A stretch of DNA of 5,404 nt from an uncultured Collinsella sp. (GTDB lineage: Bacteria > Actinomycetota > Coriobacteriia > Coriobacteriales > Coriobacteriaceae), in assembly GCA_900552185.1 (NCBI GenBank), contig URYT01000130.1:1-5404 (forward strand), given 5' to 3'. The notes under the pieces are model-generated. The model saw only the letters and a program-made list of their open reading frames with translations. It had not been told where the DNA came from and did not search any database. Position numbers and translations under genes: made by a program. Below, one piece after another: positions 1-5,068 of the stretch; position 1 is the stretch's first letter; each line of letters begins with the position of its first letter.

Positions 1-1
1 A

Positions 2-58
2 CCGCAGGAAGCTTGGATACGCCTAGGCGCGGTCCAAGAAATCGTCCGCACCCCCTAG
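2..58 (+). CDS. Possible 3' end of an unidentified rightward gene (partial)
   Basis: One rightward frame is open from the window edge to a TAG at 56-58 and reads PQEAWIRLGAVQEIVRTP. The composition (amphipathic, with Trp, Ile and Val at helix-like spacing) looks more protein-like than the other two forward frames, but 18 residues are too few to identify a family. If real, the gene would converge with the leftward PHP gene whose stop lies at 103-105, leaving about 44 nt between them. A second forward frame is also open, to a TAA at 64-66, so the assignment is weak. No function is proposed. Confidence 0.22.
   Translation, partial: PQEAWIRLGAVQEIVRTP
12..38. repeat. Bipartite hairpin-forming inverted repeat at the left edge
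   Basis: CTTGGA (12-17) pairs with TCCAAG (33-38). Inside it lies the palindrome CGCCTAGGCG (20-29), so a two-part stem with a small internal loop can form. It lies 3' of the leftward PHP gene and could be a transcript end for either direction. However, no T-tract follows on either strand, so I do not call it an intrinsic terminator. Confidence 0.35.
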
Positions 59-102
59 GGCCATAAACAGGAACTATTTCACCGCAACTCATGAAGAGAT
101 GT

Positions 103-1014
103 CTAGGTGAGGGGCGTGGATTCCCATTCGCCGGTGGGGTGGGGGATATCGAAGGTTCGATAACCGCAGTCGTAGGCATGGGCCTGAGCCTCGCGGATGT
201 TCCAGCAGATGTCGCAGGCTCGGTGTGCGTCCGAGCCAAAAGTAATCGGCACCTCGGCGTGGGCGAAGCAACGCAACAGCCCGGTCGCGGGATAGTAGTC
301 GTCGAGGCCCTTGCGCGGTGCGGAGGTCGAGACCTCAACGCGGCGACCCGTATCGTGGGCGCATTCGGCCATCTGCTCCCAAAACGGCGCGGGGTCAAAA
401 TCGGGTGCAAAGCCTTCCTTCGAAAAGCGCATGACCAGGTCGGGATGGGCCATCACGTCAAAGTTGAGTGAGCTTTCGCAAGCACGGCACCAGTCGTCGA
501 CGTAGCGCTCCCACACACCGCGTACCCCCAGGTTTTCCCAAACGTGCAGGTTGGTGTCATCGTCGATCCAACCGCAAAGGGAATCGGGCGTATCGGGGCG
601 AGCGATGTTTTCCGTTCCCGCCGTACCCGCGGCACCGGCCATGATATCGCCGGGGTCGCCAATCCAGTGCACGCTGCCCAAGCGCACTATGGCACCCGCG
701 GACCAGCGCTCAACCAAAGGCTCGCAGCCCTCGTACCAATCGCATTCAAAACCGTAGATAAAGGTGAGCTCCGGCGCAATCTGCGCGGCGAGTTTGTGGG
801 CGTCCTCAAAGGCCAGGCGATGTGCCGCCAGGTCGCCCTCGACAACTTGCACCTCGCAGTTGGCGTCCATGCTGGCGGGCAGGGTGAGGTGGTCGGTCGA
901 GACCATGACGCGACAGCCGGCGGCCGCGGCGGCGCGGATGTTCTCCTCAAACGTGGCATGGCCGTCCGAAAACGAGGTATGGGTGTGGCAATCGACCAGC
1001 GGGCATGCGGGCAT
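103..1014 (-). CDS. PHP-domain phosphoesterase, histidinol-phosphatase (HisJ) family
   Basis: This 303-residue protein has the full set of PHP metal-site motifs: DCHTH with H10 and H12, D17 in FSDGH, STDH (H42), GFECDWYEG (E90), GSVHW (H116), VMAHPDL (H190), EVST (E227) and GSDAH (D262, H264). These are the trinuclear metal ligands expected in PHP phosphoesterases. GSVHW together with AHPDL and GSDAH matches the histidinol-phosphatase HisJ type, which dephosphorylates L-histidinol phosphate in the cytosol. No other his genes are in the window, so the true substrate could be another phosphate ester. The ATG at 1014 is preferred over an upstream in-frame start at 1137. It has AAAGGAG five bases upstream (1026-1020), and the first PHP motif follows directly, whereas the extra 41 residues are low-quality sequence. 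The gene is divergent from the LarC2 gene and ends with TAG at 105-103. No key residue appears to be missing. Confidence 0.88.
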   Translation of the reverse strand: MPACPLVDCHTHTSFSDGHATFEENIRAAAAAGCRVMVSTDHLTLPASMDANCEVQVVEGDLAAHRLAFEDAHKLAAQIAPELTFIYGFECDWYEGCEPLVERWSAGAIVRLGSVHWIGDPGDIMAGAAGTAGTENIARPDTPDSLCGWIDDDTNLHVWENLGVRGVWERYVDDWCRACESSLNFDVMAHPDLVMRFSKEGFAPDFDPAPFWEQMAECAHDTGRRVEVSTSAPRKGLDDYYPATGLLRCFAHAEVPITFGSDAHRACDICWNIREAQAHAYDCGYRTFDIPHPTGEWESTPLT

Positions 1015-1019
1015 GGCGA

Positions 1020-1026
1020 CTCCTTT
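1020..1026 (-). promoter_or_regulatory. Ribosome binding site deciding the PHP gene start
   Basis: On the minus strand AAAGGAG lies 5 nt before the ATG at 1014. Its strength and spacing are the main reason for rejecting the longer reading that begins at 1137. Confidence 0.85.
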
Positions 1027-1046
1027 GCATTTGGTGAATCCGCTCC

Positions 1047-1052
1047 ATTGTA
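1047..1052 (-). promoter_or_regulatory. Candidate -10 element for the PHP gene
   Basis: The minus strand reads TACAAT at 1052-1047, five of six matches to TATAAT. It would place the transcript start near 1040 and give a leader of about 25 nt. No convincing -35 hexamer is visible at the expected distance, so this is tentative. Confidence 0.3.
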
Positions 1053-1150
1053 ATGGCGCGGACCCCGATGCGACGAGCGCGCTGGGGCCGAAATCGACTG
1101 GAAAGGTGGGTTGCGTGCGAGGGTCGCCACGCAGCATCGGCCCCGCTCCA

Positions 1151-1215
1151 AAACGTGTACGTCAGCCTCCAAAAGCCGCAAAAAGTGACATGTTTGGAGG
1201 CTGACGTACACGTTT
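1151..1215. repeat. Perfect 23-bp inverted repeat with 19-nt loop
   Basis: The left arm (1151-1173, beginning AAACGTGTACGTCAGCC) is exactly complementary to the right arm (1193-1215, ending GGCTGACGTACACGTTT), with 19 unpaired bases between (1174-1192). Allowing one bulged A at 1150, three more pairs form outside (1147-1149 with 1216-1218). It lies between two divergent genes, about 137 bases from the PHP start and 107 bases from the larC2 start. It is therefore badly placed for a terminator of either neighbour, and no T-tract follows. Plausible identities are a dispersed intergenic palindrome (REP or MITE-like) or a large operator. I see no second copy in the window. Confidence 0.9.
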
Positions 1216-1269
1216 GGATAGGAGCGAGGGCGGCGACGGACGAAAGTCACGCCTGTGCCACGTCCGATG

Positions 1270-1278
1270 TGCTAGCGT
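1270..1278 (+). promoter_or_regulatory. Candidate extended -10 promoter for larC2
   Basis: TGC followed by TAGCGT (1273-1278) resembles an extended -10 (TGn plus TAnnnT). It sits 43 bases before the larC2 ATG and downstream of the large inverted repeat. No clear -35 is seen, which fits an extended -10 promoter but also limits confidence. Confidence 0.35.
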
Positions 1279-1321
1279 TTGGGTGAATAAAACGAGCCCG
1301 TGCGGAAAGGAGCCGGACCGT

Positions 1322-1807
1322 ATGCAATGCGATAGCACATCCCCACTGTCCCGCGAGACCGATGCGCCCGAAACCATCGTCAAGCTGGAGTGCGACATCG
1401 ACGACGCGTCACCCGAGGTGCTCGCCTATGCCGCCGACCGCCTGCGCGAGGCTGGCGCCCGCGAGGTGCATTGGTTGCCGCTATACTGCAAAAAGGGCCG
1501 CCCCGGATGGCAGTTGCAGGTGATCTGCTCGCACGAGGATATCGAGCGCCTACAGACGATCATCTTTTTGGAAACCACGACCAACGGTATCCGACGCCAG
1601 GTGATGGAACGCGTCTGCCTGCCACGCCGCTTTGAGCAGGTGGCGACGCCTTGGGGAGAGGTGGCCGTCAAAGTAGCCACCCTGCCCGACGGCAGCGAGC
1701 GCGCGACTCCCGAGTACGAGGATTGCGCCCGTCTTGCCCGTGAGCACAACGTGCCGCTCCAGCGCGTGATGCAGGCGGCCCAGAGCGTGGCGCTGCGATT
1801 CGAGTAA
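1322..1807 (+). CDS. larC2: Orphan LarC C-terminal (LarC2, former DUF111) domain protein
   Basis: This 161-residue protein corresponds to only the C-terminal half of LarC, the enzyme that inserts nickel during synthesis of the nickel-pincer nucleotide cofactor of lactate racemase and related enzymes. Visible family motifs are LECDIDDASPE (22-32), KKGRPG (57-62), FLETTTNGIRR (82-92) and PEYEDC (130-135). In known LarC the C-terminal part binds CTP with a divalent metal, while the N-terminal LarC1 part is also needed. In some lactobacilli the two halves are joined by a ribosomal frameshift. Here the upstream neighbour is a divergent PHP gene, so there is no adjacent LarC1 to frameshift from. 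No larB or larE is seen either. The ATG at 1322 is chosen because AAAGGAG (1306-1312) lies 9 nt upstream and the conserved domain begins near residue 18. An in-frame earlier start at 1214 lies at the end of the palindrome and lacks support. The family assignment is firm, but the function of the isolated domain is inference. Confidence 0.85.
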   Translation: MQCDSTSPLSRETDAPETIVKLECDIDDASPEVLAYAADRLREAGAREVHWLPLYCKKGRPGWQLQVICSHEDIERLQTIIFLETTTNGIRRQVMERVCLPRRFEQVATPWGEVAVKVATLPDGSERATPEYEDCARLAREHNVPLQRVMQAAQSVALRFE

Positions 1808-1809
1808 CA

Positions 1810-1830
1810 CGGTAGGTGGGCTCCACACCG
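1810..1830 (+). other. Small imperfect hairpin between larC2 and yfcE
   Basis: CGGT (1810-1813) and GTGG (1816-1819) pair with CCAC (1823-1826) and ACCG (1827-1830). The stem has 8 bp with a two-base AG bulge and a GCT loop, and starts three bases after the larC2 stop. No T-tract follows, so it could stabilise the 3' end or weakly attenuate read-through into yfcE, but it may be chance in GC-rich DNA. Confidence 0.3.
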
Positions 1831-1876
1831 CCGGACCCCGTATTCAGCCCCATCAACCCCACCCGAAAGGACCACC

Positions 1877-2425
1877 ATGAAATACCTCATCGCCTCCGAT
1901 ATCCACGGCTCGGAATACTGGACCGAGCGTCTGGTCGCCGCCATCGAATCCGAGCAGCCCGACCGCATCGTGCTGCTGGGCGACCTGCTCTACCACGGCC
2001 CGCGCAACGGCCTGCCGCGCGACTACGCCCCCAAGCGCGTGATTCCGCTGCTCAACGCCCTGGCCGACCGCATCATCGCGGTGCGCGGCAACTGCGACGC
2101 CGAGGTCGACCAGATGGTCCTCGACTTCCCCGTCATGGCCGACTACGCCACGCTGTTCGACGAGGCCGGCCGCGAGCTGTTCCTAACGCACGGCCACGTC
2201 TTTGGCGCCGGCATGCACAACAGCGTCGACCATGCGCCCGCGCTGCCCGAGGGCTCCGCGCTCGTCTACGGCCACACACACATCAAGGTTAACGAGGAAA
2301 GCACCGCGCACCCGGGCCTGTGGCTCTTCAACCCCGGCAGCGTGAGCATTCCCAAGGACGGTACGCACAGCTACGGCATCTACGAGGGCGGCGCGTTCCG
2401 TCACGTGGTCATGGAGGAGGAATAA
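1877..2425 (+). CDS. yfcE: YfcE-type metallophosphodiesterase
   Basis: This 182-residue protein matches the calcineurin-like phosphodiesterases of the YfcE/MJ0936 family in length (E. coli YfcE is about 184 residues) and in all dinuclear-metal motifs. These are SDIHG (D8, H10), GDLLYHGPRN (D36), GNCDAE (N72, D74), THGH (H105, H107) and GHTH (H133, H135). Family members hydrolyse phosphodiester bonds in model substrates, and the physiological substrate is generally unknown. There is no signal peptide, so it is cytosolic. The ATG at 1877 has AAAGGA (1866-1871) five bases upstream, and the first metal motif starts at residue 7. The gene follows larC2 after 69 nt on the same strand and is followed 2 nt after its stop by mazG. 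The mazG ribosome binding site lies inside its last codons, which argues for one transcript. No catalytic residue is missing. Confidence 0.92.
   Translation: MKYLIASDIHGSEYWTERLVAAIESEQPDRIVLLGDLLYHGPRNGLPRDYAPKRVIPLLNALADRIIAVRGNCDAEVDQMVLDFPVMADYATLFDEAGRELFLTHGHVFGAGMHNSVDHAPALPEGSALVYGHTHIKVNEESTAHPGLWLFNPGSVSIPKDGTHSYGIYEGGAFRHVVMEEE
2413..2420 (+). promoter_or_regulatory. mazG ribosome binding site inside the yfcE 3' end
   Basis: GGAGGAGG lies within the final Glu codons of yfcE, 7 nt before the mazG ATG at 2428. The yfcE stop (2423-2425) falls between the site and the start codon, an arrangement typical of translational coupling. Confidence 0.85.
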
Positions 2426-2427
2426 CC

Positions 2428-3288
2428 ATGGCGCAGCACATGGCTCAGCAAAATGCCCGGGGCTCGCGCGACCTGTCCACGCTGGTTGACGCGTCGGCCG
2501 AGCTGCAGCATCTGGTGCAGACCATCTGGCGTCTGCGTCAGCCCGATGGCTGCCCGTGGGACCGCGAACAGACGCATCAGAGCATCGGCAAGAACATGAT
2601 CGAGGAAGCCTACGAGGCGCTCGATTGCATCGAGGCGGACGACGTGGCGCATCTGCGCGAGGAGCTCGGCGACGTGCTCATGCAGGTCGTGCTGCATGCG
2701 CAGATTGCGGCGGACGCCGGTGAGTTTACGCTGGCCGATGTGGCACGCGATATCGACGCCAAGCTCATCCGCCGTCATCCACACGTGTTTGGCGATGTGG
2801 ATGCCGACAGCCCCGACGAGGTACTCAAGATTTGGGACGAGGTCAAGCTTGCCGAGAAGGCCGCTAAGGACAAGGCCGTGGCGGCAGGCGAGGCTGCGCC
2901 CGAGGGCCTGCTCGACGGCGTGCCCACGCATCTGCCGGCGCTGATGCAGGCGCAGAAGGTGTCGCGCAAGGCAGCGGCCGTGGGCTTTGAGTGGGAGACG
3001 GTCCAGGATGTGTGGGACGAGGTCGCCGAGGAGCGCGCTGAGTTTGAGGCCGAGGAGCCCGGCTCGCCCGAGCGCGAGATGGAGTTTGGCGACCTGCTCT
3101 TTGCCCTGGTCAACGTTGCGCGCAAGGAGGGCATCGACGCCGAGAGCGCCCTGCGCGCGAGCACGGCCAAGTTCCGCCGTCGCTGGGCTGCGATGGAGGC
3201 TGCTGCGCGCGAGGCGGGCGATGACCTCGCCGCCTGCTCAACCGCTCAACTCAACGACCTGTGGGACCAAGCAAAAGCAAGCGAGTGA
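2428..3288 (+). CDS. mazG: Nucleoside triphosphate pyrophosphohydrolase MazG
   Basis: This 286-residue protein is a two-domain MazG, which hydrolyses NTPs to NMP and pyrophosphate and is linked to clearing non-canonical nucleotides and to stress signalling. The N-terminal domain has GCPWD (41-45), the metal-binding EEAYE (59-63) paired with EELGD (78-82), and HPHVFGD (117-123). The C-terminal catalytic domain has VGFEW (185-189), EVAEERAE (198-205), EFGDLLFALVN (219-229) and KFRRRW near the end. The ATG at 2428 is set by GGAGGAGG 7 nt upstream, and the longer reading from 2320 overlaps yfcE and is not credible. Two features are slightly unusual. An N-terminal tail of about 20 residues precedes the first helix, and an Ala/Lys-rich linker (about 142-160) between the domains makes the protein longer than the 263-residue E. 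coli MazG. It ends with TGA at 3286-3288, converging with the ATPase gene. Confidence 0.95.
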   Translation: MAQHMAQQNARGSRDLSTLVDASAELQHLVQTIWRLRQPDGCPWDREQTHQSIGKNMIEEAYEALDCIEADDVAHLREELGDVLMQVVLHAQIAADAGEFTLADVARDIDAKLIRRHPHVFGDVDADSPDEVLKIWDEVKLAEKAAKDKAVAAGEAAPEGLLDGVPTHLPALMQAQKVSRKAAAVGFEWETVQDVWDEVAEERAEFEAEEPGSPEREMEFGDLLFALVNVARKEGIDAESALRASTAKFRRRWAAMEAAAREAGDDLAACSTAQLNDLWDQAKASE

Positions 3289-3328
3289 GACCTGCATCTC
3301 TCACGGCATCCATTCGCAGAGAGGTCTC
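3285..3328. other. Competing inverted repeats between convergent mazG and the ATPase gene
   Basis: The 39-nt gap contains overlapping pairings. GTGAGA (3285-3290) pairs with TCTCAC (3299-3304) across an 8-nt loop. GAGACCT (3287-3293) pairs with AGGTCTC (3322-3328) across 28 nt. The stems touch both stop codons, so this could be a shared transcript-end structure, but there is no T-tract on either strand and it is not a classical intrinsic terminator. Confidence 0.35.
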
Positions 3329-4695
3329 TACAAGCAAAAAGCCATATACAACGGAAGATGTGCCAGCTGCGCTTCGGCATCCCACTCGAGTTGTTTAGGG
3401 TGCAACACGTAAGCCGTCCCAATTCTCTTGTTAAAGCGCGCGCGGAATCGGTCGAGGGAGATGGTTCCGTATCTGCGTGGCGACTTAACTTCGATGGGGC
3501 TGATGCGCGGCTTTCCGGCGGCATTGACATAGGGTCGGGTAACGAGGAAGTCGATTTCCATGCGCTCCTCCCCCTCCTTCTTTCCGCTTTGGGAATAAAA
3601 GAAGAGCCTGTGTCCATTGGCCTTTAGAGATTGGGCAACGTAGTTTTCGGTAAGCATTCCTTCGTTCAATCCGATGTCGCCGCGAAGCACGGCCCTGTAA
3701 ACGTCTTCATCGGTATCGTTGTTGTCAGAGAAGGCAAGCGTTACAAGCAGGCCGGTGTCTGCCATGTAGCACTTGAGTGCTGTTTGCTCCATGCTGAGTG
3801 AAAGGCCCACGCTCGGCTCGCTTGCGGCATAGCAGATATTGGCAATTCTCGCGTCTGCCAGCCAAAAGAAGGCTTCTTCGTAGGTGCGCATGCGCGCGTT
3901 TTTATCAAGTGAGGAAAGCTTGAATCGCTTTTCGTGCCTAGAGAGTTGACCCGGGATGCCATCGAGTACGGAGACGACTTTGAATTCGTAACCGGTTGCA
4001 AAACGAGAGATATCGTTGCGATAGAGCTGGACGATTCGGCGTTTCGATGCGTCGACGGGCGCAAAAGCGCGCTGTTCAACATAGATGGATACCGGCTCAG
4101 GCATGCCGCCTACGAGCATGTATTCGCGCATAAGGGAGAACGCTCTGCGATGTAGGGCATCGGGGAGCGGCTTCATTTTGCTAAAGCTCATGCGAATGAG
4201 ATCGGCCAGCCCCTTTTCGTCCATGCCCCAGAGGAACTCCTCAAAGTCGAGGGGCTCAAGTTCCAAAGACTCTTCCTCGGACGGGATGACGATATCTTTA
4301 ATGTTCTGCTTGATGCTGAGCAGGGATCCAGTTTCGATGTAGTCGTAACGTCCGTCTGCAACGAGATACTTGATGAGTCCGCGTGCTTGCGGGTACATCT
4401 GGACCTCGTCAAAGACGATAAGCGTCTCGTGTTCATAGAGTTTGACGTTATAGAAAACCGAGAGATAGAGGAAGAGTGAGTCGAAGTCAGTGCGATAGTC
4501 CTCAAAATATTGCTTAACTTCGGCAGGTGCTTGAAAGAAATCAATGACAAGGCAGGACTTGTATTCGGTTTCTCCAAACGTGCGGGCAAGCGTGCTCTTG
4601 CCGACGCGGCGGGCTCCTTCAATAAGAAGTGCTGTTTTACCAGCGCTTTCATGCTTCCATTTAAGTAGTTTGTCATAGGCTTTTCGTTTAAGCAT
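3328..4695 (-). CDS. AAA_14/DUF4143 family ATPase with PD-(D/E)XK-like C-terminal domain
   Basis: This 455-residue protein starts with the typical family N-terminus (MLKRKAYDKLLKWK). It has a P-loop ATPase domain with Walker A GARRVGKST (27-35), Walker B LIVFDEVQ (92-99), a sensor-like TGSLLS (122-127) and the family motifs EPLDFEEFLWGM (147-158) and VGGMPEPV (195-202). The C-terminal DUF4143 part carries YMADTGLL (310-317), GMLTENYVAQ (346-355), EIDFLV (380-385) and PIEVKS (400-405). E350, D382, E402 and K404 fit a PD-(D/E)XK nuclease-like arrangement. The cellular role of this family is unknown, and no membrane segments are seen. The ATG at 4695 has GAGG (4704-4701) five bases upstream. A GTG at 4743 would add 16 residues encoded by upstream repeats and is less likely. 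Base composition is clearly less GC-rich than in mazG or eno, suggesting acquisition by transfer. The gene stands alone, converges with mazG and is divergent from eno, and three direct repeats cover its upstream region. Confidence 0.92.
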   Translation of the reverse strand: MLKRKAYDKLLKWKHESAGKTALLIEGARRVGKSTLARTFGETEYKSCLVIDFFQAPAEVKQYFEDYRTDFDSLFLYLSVFYNVKLYEHETLIVFDEVQMYPQARGLIKYLVADGRYDYIETGSLLSIKQNIKDIVIPSEEESLELEPLDFEEFLWGMDEKGLADLIRMSFSKMKPLPDALHRRAFSLMREYMLVGGMPEPVSIYVEQRAFAPVDASKRRIVQLYRNDISRFATGYEFKVVSVLDGIPGQLSRHEKRFKLSSLDKNARMRTYEEAFFWLADARIANICYAASEPSVGLSLSMEQTALKCYMADTGLLVTLAFSDNNDTDEDVYRAVLRGDIGLNEGMLTENYVAQSLKANGHRLFFYSQSGKKEGEERMEIDFLVTRPYVNAAGKPRISPIEVKSPRRYGTISLDRFRARFNKRIGTAYVLHPKQLEWDAEAQLAHLPLYMAFCL

Positions 4696-4705
4696 GGCTA
4701 CCTCG

Positions 4706-4798
4706 TGCACGATATCCAGAACTTTTATAACCTGATTATGCACGATATCCAGAACTTCAGACCCTTAGATTTGCACGATATCCAGAACTTTGCACGAT
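4706..4798. repeat. Direct-repeat array (3 x 19 bp, 33-bp period, plus a partial copy) upstream of the ATPase gene
   Basis: TGCACGATATCCAGAACTT occurs without mismatch at 4706-4724, 4739-4757 and 4772-4790. The two intervening 14-nt spacers differ from each other. A partial fourth copy, TGCACGAT, begins immediately at 4791 with no spacer. The 33-bp period is close to three helical turns, so a protein could meet all copies on one DNA face. The nearest copy ends next to the ATPase ribosome binding site. No further copies are seen in the window, so the array is specific to this gene. It is best read as an operator-like iteron set, possibly for autoregulation. It is not a CRISPR, because the spacers are far too short. 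Confidence 0.93.
4725..4730 (-). promoter_or_regulatory. Candidate -10 element of the ATPase gene, between repeats 1 and 2
   Basis: On the minus strand TTATAA (4730-4725) sits in the spacer between the two gene-proximal repeats. It would start transcription inside repeat 1, with a leader of about 20 nt. The only -35 candidate at 18 bp is a poor TTCTGG inside repeat 2. If correct, the repeats flank and overlap the promoter, where a bound protein would block polymerase. Confidence 0.35.
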
Positions 4799-4946
4799 GC
4801 GAAGCACATTATTGGCTCTTACATTCGCAAGTCGGGTAGAAACGGAATGCGGATTGGAGATTTTAATGGAGAGGACCTCTAGAGATGAATGCCTGGTGTA
4901 AAAACAAGGGCCCTAAAGAATGATTTCTCCAATTCATATGTATCCA
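4799..4946. other. AT-richer spacer without a recognisable gene
   Basis: This middle part of the 373-base divergent region between the ATPase gene and eno has no credible coding frame or ribosome binding site. It holds only short palindromes: AGAGGACCTCT at 4870-4880, CTCTAGAG at 4877-4884 and AGGGCCCT at 4908-4915. A distant 8-bp inverted pair is also present (ATTGGAGA at 4853-4860 with TCTCCAAT at 4926-4933). Its composition resembles the ATPase gene more than the GC-rich genes and may mark part of an insertion. Confidence 0.5.
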
Positions 4947-4948
4947 TT

Positions 4949-4992
4949 GGCTAACTTAGGGCATAATGCAAAAAGTGCGACAAGGCTAACTT
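4949..4992 (+). repeat. 9-bp direct repeat flanking the eno -10 candidate
   Basis: GGCTAACTT occurs at 4949-4957 and again at 4984-4992, 35 bp apart start to start, one copy on each side of CATAAT. It may be a regulator site pair or chance. Confidence 0.4.
4962..4967 (+). promoter_or_regulatory. Candidate -10 element of eno
   Basis: CATAAT matches TATAAT at five of six positions and lies about 100 bases before the eno start, giving a leader of roughly 95 nt. No good -35 is seen 16-18 bp upstream, so the promoter is provisional. It lies between the two copies of the GGCTAACTT repeat. Confidence 0.35.
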
Positions 4993-5002
4993 GCAAACCA
5001 AA

Positions 5003-5033
5003 GCGCCACATTGGCGCAATGCCGTGTCGCCAA
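5003..5033 (+). promoter_or_regulatory. Mutually exclusive hairpins in the eno leader
   Basis: GCGCCA (5003-5008) can pair with TGGCGC (5012-5017) across a 3-nt loop. The overlapping TTGGCG (5011-5016) can instead pair with CGCCAA (5028-5033) across 11 nt. The middle segment can join only one of them at a time. In DNA this may be an operator, and in RNA a small switchable leader structure. It does not match a riboswitch class that I recognise. Confidence 0.4.
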
Positions 5034-5068
5034 GCATTCAACCCATTTCCAAGTGAGAGGGAGACAAC

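Noticed and set aside
1..63. tRNA-like fold at the left edge
   Set aside because: I tried to fit acceptor, anticodon and T-arm patterns on both strands because of the local hairpin and a nearby CCA. No T-arm consensus or anticodon stem fits.
91..471. Rightward open frame opposite the PHP gene
   Set aside because: It lies antisense within a gene with complete catalytic motifs. It has no recognisable domain and is a typical shadow frame of GC-rich DNA.
544..1053. 169-codon rightward open frame antisense to the PHP gene
   Set aside because: It is long but lies wholly on the complement of conserved PHP motifs and the PHP leader. No ribosome binding site or family signature is visible.
1015..1137. 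N-terminal extension of the PHP protein by 41 residues
   Set aside because: The shorter start has an excellent ribosome binding site and places the DCHTH motif close to the N-terminus as in the family. The extension reads through the candidate promoter.
1151..1215. The 23-bp palindrome as a rho-independent terminator
   Set aside because: It lies upstream of both flanking genes and is not followed by a T-tract on either strand.
1053..1286. Forward and reverse open frames reading through the palindrome (VYVSLQ and LEADVHV on both strands)
   Set aside because: The same peptides appear on both strands because the DNA is an inverted repeat, so this is not evidence of coding.
2320..2427. N-terminal extension of MazG by 36 residues
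   Set aside because: It would overlap the well-supported yfcE C-terminus, and the ATG at 2428 has a strong ribosome binding site.
4706..4798. Repeat array as a CRISPR
   Set aside because: The spacers are only 14 nt, the fourth copy is partial and directly abutting, and no cas genes are present.
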